A stretch of DNA of 29,606 nucleotides. Source: Mucilaginibacter sp. UBA4741. Its GTDB lineage: Bacteria > Bacteroidota > Bacteroidia > Sphingobacteriales > Sphingobacteriaceae. Positions within the stretch are counted from its first letter, which is position 1, and each line of letters begins with the position of its first letter. Made by a program: the position numbers and the translations under genes. This document shows, in pieces, positions 17,836-25,824 of the stretch. The stretch covers positions 1-29,606 of the forward strand of contig DHIR01000257.1 in NCBI GenBank assembly GCA_002403905.1, given 5' to 3'. The notes under the pieces were generated by a model, which did no database searches, had not been told where the DNA came from, and was given only the letters and a program-made list of their open reading frames with translations.

Positions 17836-19308
17836 ATGAGCAAAGGCGTTATTAGTAAAGATGAAGATTATTCGCAATGGTATAACGATCTGGTTATAAA
17901 AGCCGATATGGCTGAGTATTCGCCGGTTAGGGGTTGTATGATCATTAAACCATACGGATATTCTATTTGGGAAAAAATGCAAGCTGTGTTAGACAAAATG
18001 TTTAAAGACACAGGTCATAGCAACGCTTATTTCCCTCTGCTGATACCCAAATCCTTTTTCTCAAAAGAAGCCAGCCACGTAGAAGGCTTTGCAAAAGAGT
18101 GCGCAGTAGTTACCCATTACCGTTTAAAAAATGATGGTAACGGCAATATCATTGTTGATGAAGATGCTAAACTGGAGGAAGAATTAATTATCCGCCCAAC
18201 ATCAGAAACCATAATCTGGAACACCTACCGCGGCTGGATCCAATCATACCGCGACCTGCCCATATTGGTTAATCAATGGGCCAACGTAATGCGTTGGGAA
18301 ATGCGCACCCGTTTGTTTTTACGCACCAGCGAGTTTTTATGGCAGGAAGGCCATACCGCCCACGCGACATCTGAGGAGGCGGTAGCAGAAACCGAGCAAA
18401 TGCTGGAAGTATATGCTGACTTTGTAGAGAACTGGCTGGCATTACCTGTAGTTAAAGGCCGTAAAACCCCTAACGAGCGTTTTGCAGGCGCGTTAGATAC
18501 TTATTGCATTGAAGCGTTAATGCAGGACGGTAAAGCACTACAAGCAGGTACATCGCATTTTTTAGGGCAGAACTTTGCCAAAGCGTTTGATGTGAAATTT
18601 ACCAATAAAGAAAATAAGTTGGATTACGTTTGGGCAACATCATGGGGGGTATCAACCCGTTTGATAGGCGCGCTGATAATGGCACACTCTGATGATGCCG
18701 GACTAGTATTGCCACCAAAACTGGCACCGATACAGGTTGTTGTTGTGCCGATTTATAAGCACGATGAAGAGTTAGAGAACATCACTGCTTATGTAAATGA
18801 ACTAAGCAAAGCGCTGAAAGCTAAAGACATATCCGTAAAATTTGATAAGCGCGACACCCATCGCCCGGGTGCTAAGTTTGCAGAGTACGAGTTAAAAGGC
18901 GTACCACTGCGCGTTGCCATTGGCAGTCGCGATATGCAAAACGGAACTGTAGAATTAGCGCGTAGAGATACAAAAACTAAGGAAACCGTTAACCAGGAAG
19001 GCTTAGCTGAGCATATTGAAGCATTGTTGGAAGAAATTCAAACAAACATCTATCAAAAGGCTTTCAACTTCCGTACAGAAAATACCACTGAGGTTGACAC
19101 TTACGAAGAGTTTAAACGCCTTTTAGACGAAAAACCGGGATTCCTTTCTGCACATTGGGATGGAACATCAGAAACCGAGCAAAAAATAAAAGACGAAACC
19201 AAGGCTACTATCCGTTGTATTCCTTTAGATAATAAGCAGGAGGAGGGTAAATGCATTTTGACAGGGAAGCCGTCGACACAACGTGTACTTTTTGCCCGCG
19301 CTTATTGA
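17836..19308 (+). CDS. proS: Prolyl-tRNA synthetase, archaeal/eukaryotic (ProS type 3) form
   Basis: Class II aminoacyl-tRNA synthetase charging tRNA-Pro. The 490-residue protein shows RPTSET (120-125) and motif 2 with [16 protein letters not shown] (161-176), both hallmarks of the archaeal/eukaryotic-like subclass. An anticodon-binding domain begins near QVVVVPIY (about 296), and the ProRS C-terminal domain ends VLFARAY. The bacterial-type insertion domain that edits Ala-tRNA-Pro is absent, so any editing would need a separate protein. The gene is divergent from the lipoprotein operon, and a PLP enzyme follows after 31 bases. Confidence 0.97.
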   Translation: MSKGVISKDEDYSQWYNDLVIKADMAEYSPVRGCMIIKPYGYSIWEKMQAVLDKMFKDTGHSNAYFPLLIPKSFFSKEASHVEGFAKECAVVTHYRLKNDGNGNIIVDEDAKLEEELIIRPTSETIIWNTYRGWIQSYRDLPILVNQWANVMRWEMRTRLFLRTSEFLWQEGHTAHATSEEAVAETEQMLEVYADFVENWLALPVVKGRKTPNERFAGALDTYCIEALMQDGKALQAGTSHFLGQNFAKAFDVKFTNKENKLDYVWATSWGVSTRLIGALIMAHSDDAGLVLPPKLAPIQVVVVPIYKHDEELENITAYVNELSKALKAKDISVKFDKRDTHRPGAKFAEYELKGVPLRVAIGSRDMQNGTVELARRDTKTKETVNQEGLAEHIEALLEEIQTNIYQKAFNFRTENTTEVDTYEEFKRLLDEKPGFLSAHWDGTSETEQKIKDETKATIRCIPLDNKQEEGKCILTGKPSTQRVLFARAY

Positions 19309-19339
19309 TTGAGTAGTCAACCCTATAAACAAAGCAACC

Positions 19340-20491
19340 ATGAAATTTGCGACTAAGGCCATACACGCAGGTCAAGAACCTGATCCATCAACAGGAGCAG
19401 TAATGACGCCGATATACCAGACATCAACCTATTGGCAAAAATCGCCGGGTGACCACCAGGGGTATGAGTACTCGCGTGGTACAAACCCTACCCGTAAGGC
19501 TTTAGAGAACTGCTTGGCAGCCTTGGAGAACGCGCAGTTTGGCTTGGCGTTTTCAAGCGGAATGGGAGCTACAGACGCGGTGATGAAACTATTGTTGCCT
19601 GGTGATGAAGTTATTACGGGCGATGATCTATATGGCGGCTCATACCGTATGTTCACCAAGATATTTGCCAATTATGGTATCAAGTTTCATTTTTTGGACC
19701 TGTCTAATCCGGAGATCATCCGTGAATATGCCAATGCTAATACTAAGCTGATCTGGATAGAAACACCAACTAATCCAACCATGCAGATCGTTGATATCGC
19801 AGCGGTAACTAAAATTGGTAAAGAAAAAGGTTTGTTGACCGTAGTTGATAATACATTCGCGTCACCATACCTGCAAAACCCAATTGACCTGGGTGCTGAT
19901 GTGGTAATGCATTCGGTAACCAAATATATTGGCGGCCACTCTGATGTGGTAATGGGTGCTTTAATGTTGAATGACGAGGATCTTTATAAACGCCTTTGGT
20001 TCATCTATAACTCGTGCGGTGCTACACCTGGGCCTATGGATAGTTTCTTGGTATTACGTGGCATTAAAACGCTGCACCTGCGCATGAAAGCACATTGCGA
20101 GAACGGCCGTAAAATAGCTGAGTTTCTGAAAACGCATCCCAAAGTTGATAAAATATACTGGCCGGGCTTTACCGATCATCCCAACCACGAAATTGCCAAA
20201 AAACAAATGCGTGATTTTGGTGGGATGATATCTATCACCCTAAAAGGTGCCGATTTGAAGGAGACTTTCCGTATAGCATCATCATTTAAAGTATTTGCGT
20301 TAGCCGAATCATTAGGTGGGGTAGAATCATTAATAAACCACCCGGTTACTATGACGCATGCATCTATACCTAAAGAAGCAAGAGAAAAGGTTGGCGTAGT
20401 TGATAACTTATTGCGTTTAAGCGTAGGGGTAGAGGATGTGGATGATTTGCTGGATGATTTGAAACAAGCACTTAGCCCCCCAACCCCCTAA
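19340..20491 (+). CDS. metB: Cystathionine gamma-synthase / gamma-lyase family PLP enzyme
   Basis: PLP-dependent trans-sulfuration enzyme of methionine/cysteine metabolism. The 383-residue protein has the Cys/Met-metabolism fold: SRGTNPTR (45-52), VVDNTFASPYLQ (168-179) and the PLP lysine Lys195 in HSVTKYIGGHSD. Synthase and lyase cannot be separated reliably by eye, so the gene symbol is the likelier of two. The family normally ends shortly after the DLLDDLKQAL segment. Here five extra residues, SPPTP, and the stop codon come from a palindromic repeat that runs through the 3' end. It starts 31 bases after proS and is followed by the TIGR02757 gene 25 bases later. Confidence 0.88.
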   Translation: MKFATKAIHAGQEPDPSTGAVMTPIYQTSTYWQKSPGDHQGYEYSRGTNPTRKALENCLAALENAQFGLAFSSGMGATDAVMKLLLPGDEVITGDDLYGGSYRMFTKIFANYGIKFHFLDLSNPEIIREYANANTKLIWIETPTNPTMQIVDIAAVTKIGKEKGLLTVVDNTFASPYLQNPIDLGADVVMHSVTKYIGGHSDVVMGALMLNDEDLYKRLWFIYNSCGATPGPMDSFLVLRGIKTLHLRMKAHCENGRKIAEFLKTHPKVDKIYWPGFTDHPNHEIAKKQMRDFGGMISITLKGADLKETFRIASSFKVFALAESLGGVESLINHPVTMTHASIPKEAREKVGVVDNLLRLSVGVEDVDDLLDDLKQALSPPTP

Positions 20492-20500
20492 AGGGGGAGT
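20475..20500 (+). repeat. C/G palindromic repeat, copy 1 (metB 3' end)
   Basis: Pattern CCCCCnAACCCCCTnAAGGGGGA. The hairpin CCCCCT/AGGGGG occupies 20484-20497 and the metB stop TAA (20489-20491) overlaps its tip. T residues follow, so it could also act as a terminator. It supplies the last metB codons. Confidence 0.8.
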
Positions 20501-20516
20501 TTTTGAAGTAACTATC

Positions 20517-21353
20517 ATGAATAGCAAAATCGAAAACTATAGTTCCCCCTTCAGGGGGTTAGGGGGTTTTCTCGACGCTAAGGTTCTTCAATATAACCAA
20601 CCCGGTTTCATTACTAACGACCCTATTAGCATCCCACACCTGTTCACCAAAAAACAGGATATCGAGATTATGGGCTTTTGGGCCGCGACACTGGCCTGGG
20701 GGCAACGGGTTACCATCATCAACAAATGCAAAGAGTTAATCGCATTAATGGATGGTGCACCTTATGATTTTATTATCAATCATGAAGATATCGACCTGAA
20801 AAAGTTATTGCATTTTAAGCACCGCACTTTTAATGATATTGATACGCTGTACTTTATAGCTTTCTTTAGGTGGCATTATGAGAATAATGACTCGCTGGAA
20901 TCAGCGTTTATACCCACCGGCCCCCTGAAGGGGGAGGAAGAGGAGCCGATTGAAAAATATCTCAACCATTTTAGGAATTACTTTTTTTCGCTGCCCGATT
21001 TTCCGCATCGTACAAAGAAACACGTATCGTCACCGTCACAAAAATCAACCTGTAAACGACTGAATATGTTTTTGCGCTGGATGGTACGTAAGGATAATTG
21101 CGGTGTGGATTTTGGAATATGGAACCACATCAAACCATCAGAACTCATCATGCCCTGCGACTTGCACGTTGACCGGGTGGCCCGCAAGCTCAACCTCATC
21201 ACCCGCAAACAAACCGACTGGCAAACCGCCATCGAACTTACCCAACGCCTGCGCGAGTTTGATCCGAGCGATCCGGTTAAATATGATTTTGCACTGTTTG
21301 CAATGGGGATAGAAGAGCGTTGGGGAGCTGATGCGATTATGCCTATATTGTGA
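20517..21353 (+). CDS. TIGR02757 (DUF2400) family protein
   Basis: A 278-residue conserved protein of unknown function. The C-terminal part CDLHVDRVARKLNL (about 216-229), TDWQTAIELTQRLREFDPSDPVKYDFALFAMG is characteristic of TIGR02757. The D-x-H-V-x-R-V element resembles the HhH-GPD DNA-glycosylase core, which suggests but does not prove a DNA-repair link. Two palindromic-repeat copies lie within the frame: one encodes SPFRGLGGF near residue 10-18, the other GPLKGEEEE near 134-142. Both look like tolerated insertions outside the conserved core. The ATG at 20517 is the only ATG giving a full N-terminus and lies in the loop between two inverted repeat copies. Confidence 0.85.
   Translation: MNSKIENYSSPFRGLGGFLDAKVLQYNQPGFITNDPISIPHLFTKKQDIEIMGFWAATLAWGQRVTIINKCKELIALMDGAPYDFIINHEDIDLKKLLHFKHRTFNDIDTLYFIAFFRWHYENNDSLESAFIPTGPLKGEEEEPIEKYLNHFRNYFFSLPDFPHRTKKHVSSPSQKSTCKRLNMFLRWMVRKDNCGVDFGIWNHIKPSELIMPCDLHVDRVARKLNLITRKQTDWQTAIELTQRLREFDPSDPVKYDFALFAMGIEERWGADAIMPIL
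20543..20570 (-). repeat. C/G palindromic repeat, copy 2 (inverted, in TIGR02757 5' end)
   Basis: Reverse-orientation copy of the repeat at 20475-20500: CCCCCTTCAGGGGG at 20545-20558 followed by TTAGGGGG. Translated in frame it gives SPFRGLGGF. Confidence 0.8.
20919..20937 (+). repeat. C/G palindromic repeat, copy 3 (inside TIGR02757 gene)
   Basis: Shorter copy in direct orientation, hairpin CCCCCTGAAGGGGG at 20921-20934, lacking the flanking CCCCCnAA half. It is read in frame as PLKGE within the coding sequence. Confidence 0.75.
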
Positions 21354-21367
21354 TTGCAAACTAAGTT

Positions 21368-21460
21368 TGTCATTGCGAGCGTAGCGTGGCAATCGCAAGG
21401 AGAAAAGTTGTGGTCTTTGCAGCGTGCGATTGCCACACTCGTACCTCGTTCGCAATGACA
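21368..21460. repeat. Long imperfect palindrome, dispersed-repeat type
   Basis: The left arm (21368-21397) starts TGTCATTGCGAGCG and ends GTGGCAATCGCA. The right arm (21425-21460) starts TGCGATTGCCAC and ends TCGCAATGACA. The outer 11 and inner 12 bases pair perfectly; the middles differ by a few bases, with a 27-base loop. It fills the gap between the TIGR02757 and DUF5655 genes. Elements of this GTCATTGCGA type are dispersed in several bacterial groups, from general knowledge. Confidence 0.8.
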
Positions 21461-21482
21461 TAGGCTTTATTTGAAAAATACA

Positions 21483-21845
21483 ATGCAACAAGATAACCCA
21501 ATATCCCATTTCTTAACTGGTAAATCACCGCATACCGTAATGCTTTTTCATCATTTCATTAGCGAGTTTGAAAAAATTGGTGATGTTAGAGTAGAAGCAA
21601 CCAAAACCATGATCGGCATCTCCAACTCGCATAAACGTATTGCCTGGGTAACACAGCTGGGTAAAAACTTTATCCATGTGGTGTTGCCATTCAAACAGCC
21701 TTACGAGGATAATCTATGCTTTCAAAAAGTAGGACAGGTGCCGGGACAGCAGCAGTTTAATCATCATTTAAGGGTTTTGAATGATGATGATATAAATGAG
21801 GAGGTGTTGGTGTTTATGGGGATGGCTTACAGCGAAGAAAAATAA
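21483..21845 (+). CDS. DUF5655 domain protein, function unknown
   Basis: From the ATG at 21483 the protein has 120 residues. A TTG 12 bases upstream (21471) would add four residues but is less likely. The pattern HFLTGKSPHTVMLFHHFISEFEKIG, then VEATKTMIGI, and KRIAWVTQLGKNFIHVVLPF, resembles DUF5655, a small domain of unknown role. No signal or membrane segment is present. It follows the long palindrome and precedes the promoter of the MG2-type protein. Confidence 0.72.
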   Translation: MQQDNPISHFLTGKSPHTVMLFHHFISEFEKIGDVRVEATKTMIGISNSHKRIAWVTQLGKNFIHVVLPFKQPYEDNLCFQKVGQVPGQQQFNHHLRVLNDDDINEEVLVFMGMAYSEEK

Positions 21846-21899
21846 ATATCCTTTGATATTAAAAAACAACGCTTATGGCCAAGCTAAATCTCGCTAGCC

Positions 21900-21930
21900 T
21901 TGCAACTAATAGATCCAGACCGTATATTTG
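21900..21930 (+). promoter_or_regulatory. Canonical Bacteroidetes promoter of the MG2/plug-like gene
   Basis: TTG at 21900-21902, a 20-base spacer and TATATTTG at 21923-21930 match the -33/-7 consensus (TTG, TAnnTTTG) exactly. The ATG at 21952 is 21 bases after the -7 box, giving a short leader. This also argues against the TTG start at 21928, which lies within the -7 box. Confidence 0.75.
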
Positions 21931-21951
21931 ATATGCCCGGTGCCTAATCTT

Positions 21952-24900
21952 ATGAAAAATATCTATCAATTACTGCTATGTTTTGCTTTTTTATCACTTA
22001 CGTCCACAAATGTGTTCGCGCAGGCGCAATACAGCGTATCCGGCGTTATTACTAATGAAAAAGGAGAACCGGTTAAAGGGGCGACCGTTTTTATAGGCGG
22101 ATCAGAGCGGGAAATGGCTACCGGCGAAAATGGGCAATTCAACTTTAGCAACCTGCCTACAGGTACCTTTCAGCTTTCTGTACAAATGCTTGGTTACGCA
22201 CCAGAAACACGCAATATCATTGTTAAAGGCGCGCCTATTAAAATTGACATACAATTACAGACGAAAGTTATCGCTCTTCAGCAGGTTACTATAGGAAAAA
22301 GAAAAGCGTCAGAGAAAAATTTAGCGTTATTTAAGGAGAAGTTCCTGGGGCAATCGGCCAATGCAAAGCAATGCATTATAATTAATCCGGAAGTTATCAA
22401 CTTCAGTACTAAAAAAGGGCAACTGCTGGCTGATGCAGACGAATTTTTGGTAATAGAAAACAAGCGGCTTGGATACCGGCTTCGCTACCTGCTTGGAGGT
22501 TTTAGTTATACGCATGCCGATGGCATAATTGTATACCACGGTGAATGTAGTTTTGAAGAGCTTGACGGAACGGATGAACAAAAAAAGAAATGGACCCGAA
22601 ATCGCTTGACAACCTATCGAGGCTCCTTTATGCACTTTTTGCGATCGGTATATGCTAACAACACTTTAGAAAATGGTTTTATCACAAAGCCGGTATATGG
22701 TTATGGAACGTTAAGATATGATAACACTACTATCCAACTCCATGATAGAATAATTATAAATGACCGCCTAATATCGTTCGACTCGCTGCTAACAGCCATT
22801 GATACCAATTTCACTTCATTAAAATTCAGGCAGGAACTATACGTTACTTACGACCCTAAATTGGCTGCACATTTTAAACCAAACAGGACCGACCTGCAAG
22901 CAAATATTATTATTGACCCAATGGGTTCGGTGTTAAGGCTGACAACTAACCAAGCTATCATTGATAAAAAGGGAAGCTATACAGATTATCATGATTTTTT
23001 AAGCCAGGGCTATTGGGCCACCGCCCGGGTAGGCGATCAGTTACCGGTTGAATATAAACCGCCGGTAGCTGACATTCCCCGAAGGGTTACACCAATAAAC
23101 CCATTGCTTGTTGATCTTCAAAAATGGACGGACAGCATACCGCAGGAAAAAGCGTATCTGCACTTAGATAAACCCTATTATGTGCCAGGTGATACCATTT
23201 GGTTTAAAGGGTATCTTACCACTGGCAGCAGACACCGGCTGTCGGCACTTAGCGGCGCTGTGTATATCGATTTGATAAATGAACTAAATCAGCCGGTAAA
23301 AACATTAAAATTACCTGTAGACTCGGGTACTGTTGCAGGCGACTTAATATTGAGTTATGACATTAAAGAAGGTAGCTACCATATACGTGCCTATACCCAA
23401 TGGATGCGAAATGCCGGCGAAGATTACTTCTTTAACAAAGCAATTACCATAGGCGACCCAAGAACATTTAAAGATAAAACAAACCCAAAACCATCATTGC
23501 AACAAACAGATGTTCAGTTTTTCCCTGAGAGCGGAAACCTGGTTAACGGCATCGCTTCGCGGGTTGGCTTTAAGGCAGTTGGTGCCAATGGATTGGGAGT
23601 ACCCATCAGCGGCACTATAACCGACAATGAGAACAATGAGTTAGCGCGAATTAATACCTCACACGCGGGCATGGGCGTTTTTTTGTTGAAGCCTTTGCCC
23701 GGTAAAAACTATATCGCCCATATTAAATTTGCGGACAGTACCACCAAAGACATTCCCTTGCACCGGGCTTTAAATGAGGGCTATGTACTGAATGTTTATC
23801 AGCCAAATAGAGACAGCATTTTGGTGCGCATACAGGCTTCGGTCGACTTACTACACTCAACCGTCAATTTAATTGCTCATAGCAACGGCGAAGTAATTTT
23901 TACGTCGCCGGTAGAGATAAATGGTGCCATGTCTTTAGTTTGGCTGGATAAGAAATCGTTTCCTAGCGGCATAGCGCAGTTTACCATTTTCAATACCAAG
24001 AATGAGCCGCTAAATGAGCGTATTGCATTTATTAAGAATGACGATTATATGCAAATAGCCATTAAAACCGAAAAAGCCTTGTACAAAAGCAAAGAACATG
24101 TACAGCTGGAATTAAGCGCAAAAGAAAGCACGGGCACTCCGGTCGCGGCTAATTTCTCGGTGGCCGTGATAGATGAAAGCAAGGTGCCTGCGGATGAAAG
24201 CGCAGAGAGTACCATTTTTTCTAACATTCTGCTAAGCTCAGACATAAAAGGATACATAGAAAGACCAAATTATTATTTTACTGCTGATACCAATGATGTA
24301 AATAAGGCATTGGATAACCTGATGCTAACACAAGGTTACCGTAGGTTTGAATGGAAGTTGCTGGATAGTATAGTAAATACTAAACCTGTATTTAAGGCCG
24401 AAGGTTTGACTACAACTATATCCGGCGTGGTAAAAACGCTCGGTCATCAGCCCTTGCCAAATGCCCATGTAATACTGGTGTCAATGAATGCGCGGATCTC
24501 CAAAGAGACCACTGCCGACGTTACTGGCAGGTTCAGGTTCGATAAGTTATTATTTCCGGATAGCGCTAAGTTTGCCGTTCAAGCCAGGGACTTGAAAAAT
24601 ACTGATAAAACAATAATCATTTTGGATAGCATTCCTCAACTCGTTACTAACAAAAAACAAAACGTAGCCGATGTGGACATCATTAAAGCCAACCTGCAAA
24701 AAGCCCAACAAGAAGGCAAACCTGCACAATTAACAGGGTTACATGTATTAAAACAAGTAGATATTAAAACCACCAGGAACAAGATTGATAAAGATATTGC
24801 TGTGCAGGGAATGTATAAACTGCCGGATGAAGAGTCAGCAGATAAAATACTGACAATCCCCGATCCGGAACACTATAATGATTTAGAAATGTTCCTGCAG

Positions 24901-25488
24901 GGGCGTTTGGGAAATGTAAGGATACAACTGAATCCGTTGACGGGTTACAAAGAGCTTGTGAGTTCGCGACCACCAACCGATTTATTGTCTAATCCAAACC
25001 CACAGCCCGATCTCGTATCCGTTTATTTAAATGGCAGGCCTTTGAGTGTAGATGAATTTAATGATATATTAATAGGATCGCTACAACCGGAAGATGTATC
25101 AAAAATTCTGTTGGTAACACATAACCTTGCTATGATCAATTTATTTGCTGATGGGAGCAAACCTTCAGGCGGAATGCTATTTATCATTACCAAATCAGTT
25201 ACTACCCGCAAACAATATAACCCGGGAATTGCAAATCTAACCCCCAAAGGCTATAATAGGGTGCGCCAGTTTTATTCACCACGTTATGACCGCCCGGATG
25301 GCGAGCACAAACAGCCTGATCTTCGCACAACAATTTACTGGAACCCTTACGTTAATACGGATCAAACCGGAAAAGCAACTGTTGATTTTTACAATGCTGA
25401 CGGACCGGGAATGTATCGCGTAGTGGTAGAGGGTATTAACGGCGCCGGTGAGTTAGGCAGGCAGGTATACCGTTATAAAGTTGAGTAA
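21952..25488 (+). CDS. Envelope protein: carboxypeptidase-regulatory-like, MG2 and plug-like domains
   Basis: A 1178-residue exported protein. It has a signal peptide (about 1-24, ending NVFAQ) and a carboxypeptidase-regulatory-like beta-sandwich (about 26-105). A conserved segment (about 110-330, with AKQCIIINPEVINF) has a composition I know only from similar Bacteroidetes proteins. An alpha-2-macroglobulin MG2-like domain follows (about 391-486, AYLHLDKPYYVPGDTIWFKGYL in part). A second sandwich domain (about 819-866) and a TonB-receptor plug-like segment (about 976-1053, MFLQGRLGNVRI) come last. No beta-barrel follows the plug. The macroglobulin thioester CxEQ is not seen. It probably acts in the periplasm or outer membrane. 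The upstream in-frame TTG (21928) is rejected because it overlaps the promoter. Confidence 0.85.
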   Translation: MKNIYQLLLCFAFLSLTSTNVFAQAQYSVSGVITNEKGEPVKGATVFIGGSEREMATGENGQFNFSNLPTGTFQLSVQMLGYAPETRNIIVKGAPIKIDIQLQTKVIALQQVTIGKRKASEKNLALFKEKFLGQSANAKQCIIINPEVINFSTKKGQLLADADEFLVIENKRLGYRLRYLLGGFSYTHADGIIVYHGECSFEELDGTDEQKKKWTRNRLTTYRGSFMHFLRSVYANNTLENGFITKPVYGYGTLRYDNTTIQLHDRIIINDRLISFDSLLTAIDTNFTSLKFRQELYVTYDPKLAAHFKPNRTDLQANIIIDPMGSVLRLTTNQAIIDKKGSYTDYHDFLSQGYWATARVGDQLPVEYKPPVADIPRRVTPINPLLVDLQKWTDSIPQEKAYLHLDKPYYVPGDTIWFKGYLTTGSRHRLSALSGAVYIDLINELNQPVKTLKLPVDSGTVAGDLILSYDIKEGSYHIRAYTQWMRNAGEDYFFNKAITIGDPRTFKDKTNPKPSLQQTDVQFFPESGNLVNGIASRVGFKAVGANGLGVPISGTITDNENNELARINTSHAGMGVFLLKPLPGKNYIAHIKFADSTTKDIPLHRALNEGYVLNVYQPNRDSILVRIQASVDLLHSTVNLIAHSNGEVIFTSPVEINGAMSLVWLDKKSFPSGIAQFTIFNTKNEPLNERIAFIKNDDYMQIAIKTEKALYKSKEHVQLELSAKESTGTPVAANFSVAVIDESKVPADESAESTIFSNILLSSDIKGYIERPNYYFTADTNDVNKALDNLMLTQGYRRFEWKLLDSIVNTKPVFKAEGLTTTISGVVKTLGHQPLPNAHVILVSMNARISKETTADVTGRFRFDKLLFPDSAKFAVQARDLKNTDKTIIILDSIPQLVTNKKQNVADVDIIKANLQKAQQEGKPAQLTGLHVLKQVDIKTTRNKIDKDIAVQGMYKLPDEESADKILTIPDPEHYNDLEMFLQGRLGNVRIQLNPLTGYKELVSSRPPTDLLSNPNPQPDLVSVYLNGRPLSVDEFNDILIGSLQPEDVSKILLVTHNLAMINLFADGSKPSGGMLFIITKSVTTRKQYNPGIANLTPKGYNRVRQFYSPRYDRPDGEHKQPDLRTTIYWNPYVNTDQTGKATVDFYNADGPGMYRVVVEGINGAGELGRQVYRYKVE

Positions 25489-25824
25489 TGATGTGGTAAA
25501 TATGCGGGTACAAACAGGAAATTACGGGTGATTACGGTTTTTAGTTGGCTATCTACACTAAACTGCCGACAGTAATAATATAAACCTTTGCAGGTATGGA
25601 TGGCTTATTGATAAGGCCTGACCGAAAGTAATTTACTGAATTTTTGGTGGCGCTATATTGTCAGAAATCAGGCATCGAAAAATGACTTAAAAGTCATAAA
25701 AAGTGTACCAAATTGTATCATGAAACCGGATTTAAGAAATTAACTATTTTATTTTCAATCAATTGCAAAAACAGGTGTGCCAAAATGTATCATCAAGACA
25801 CCTTCACGTGGTACACTTGCGGCG
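25489..25824. other. 336-base intergenic region with repeated GTGTACC-type motif
   Basis: There is no credible gene between the convergent MG2-type and nucleoid-associated-protein genes. The 5' half shows nothing I can name. The 3' half has a 7-base inverted repeat (ATGACTT/AAGTCAT, 25682-25697) and the motif pair described separately. Confidence 0.7.
25703..25816. repeat. Repeated 19-base motif GTGT(A/G)CCAAA(T/A)TGTATCAT
   Basis: Copies at 25703-25721 and 25775-25793 match at 17 of 19 positions in the same orientation, 72 bases apart. A shorter inverted match, GTGTACC on the minus strand, lies at 25810-25816. This could be a relic of a mobile-element end or a protein-binding array. Confidence 0.55.

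Noticed and set aside
20475..21460. CRISPR array because of several nearby repeats
   Set aside because: The repeats are irregularly spaced, in different orientations, partly within coding sequence and of two unrelated families; no uniform spacers or cas genes.
20978..21509. Overlapping minus-strand open frames of 152 and 123 residues
   Set aside because: They lie opposite the conserved TIGR02757 core and the palindromic repeat; the composition is that of antisense translation.
21845..21860. AATATC/GATATT hairpin after the DUF5655 gene as a terminator
   Set aside because: Only a six-base AT-rich stem without a T run on the plus strand; too weak.
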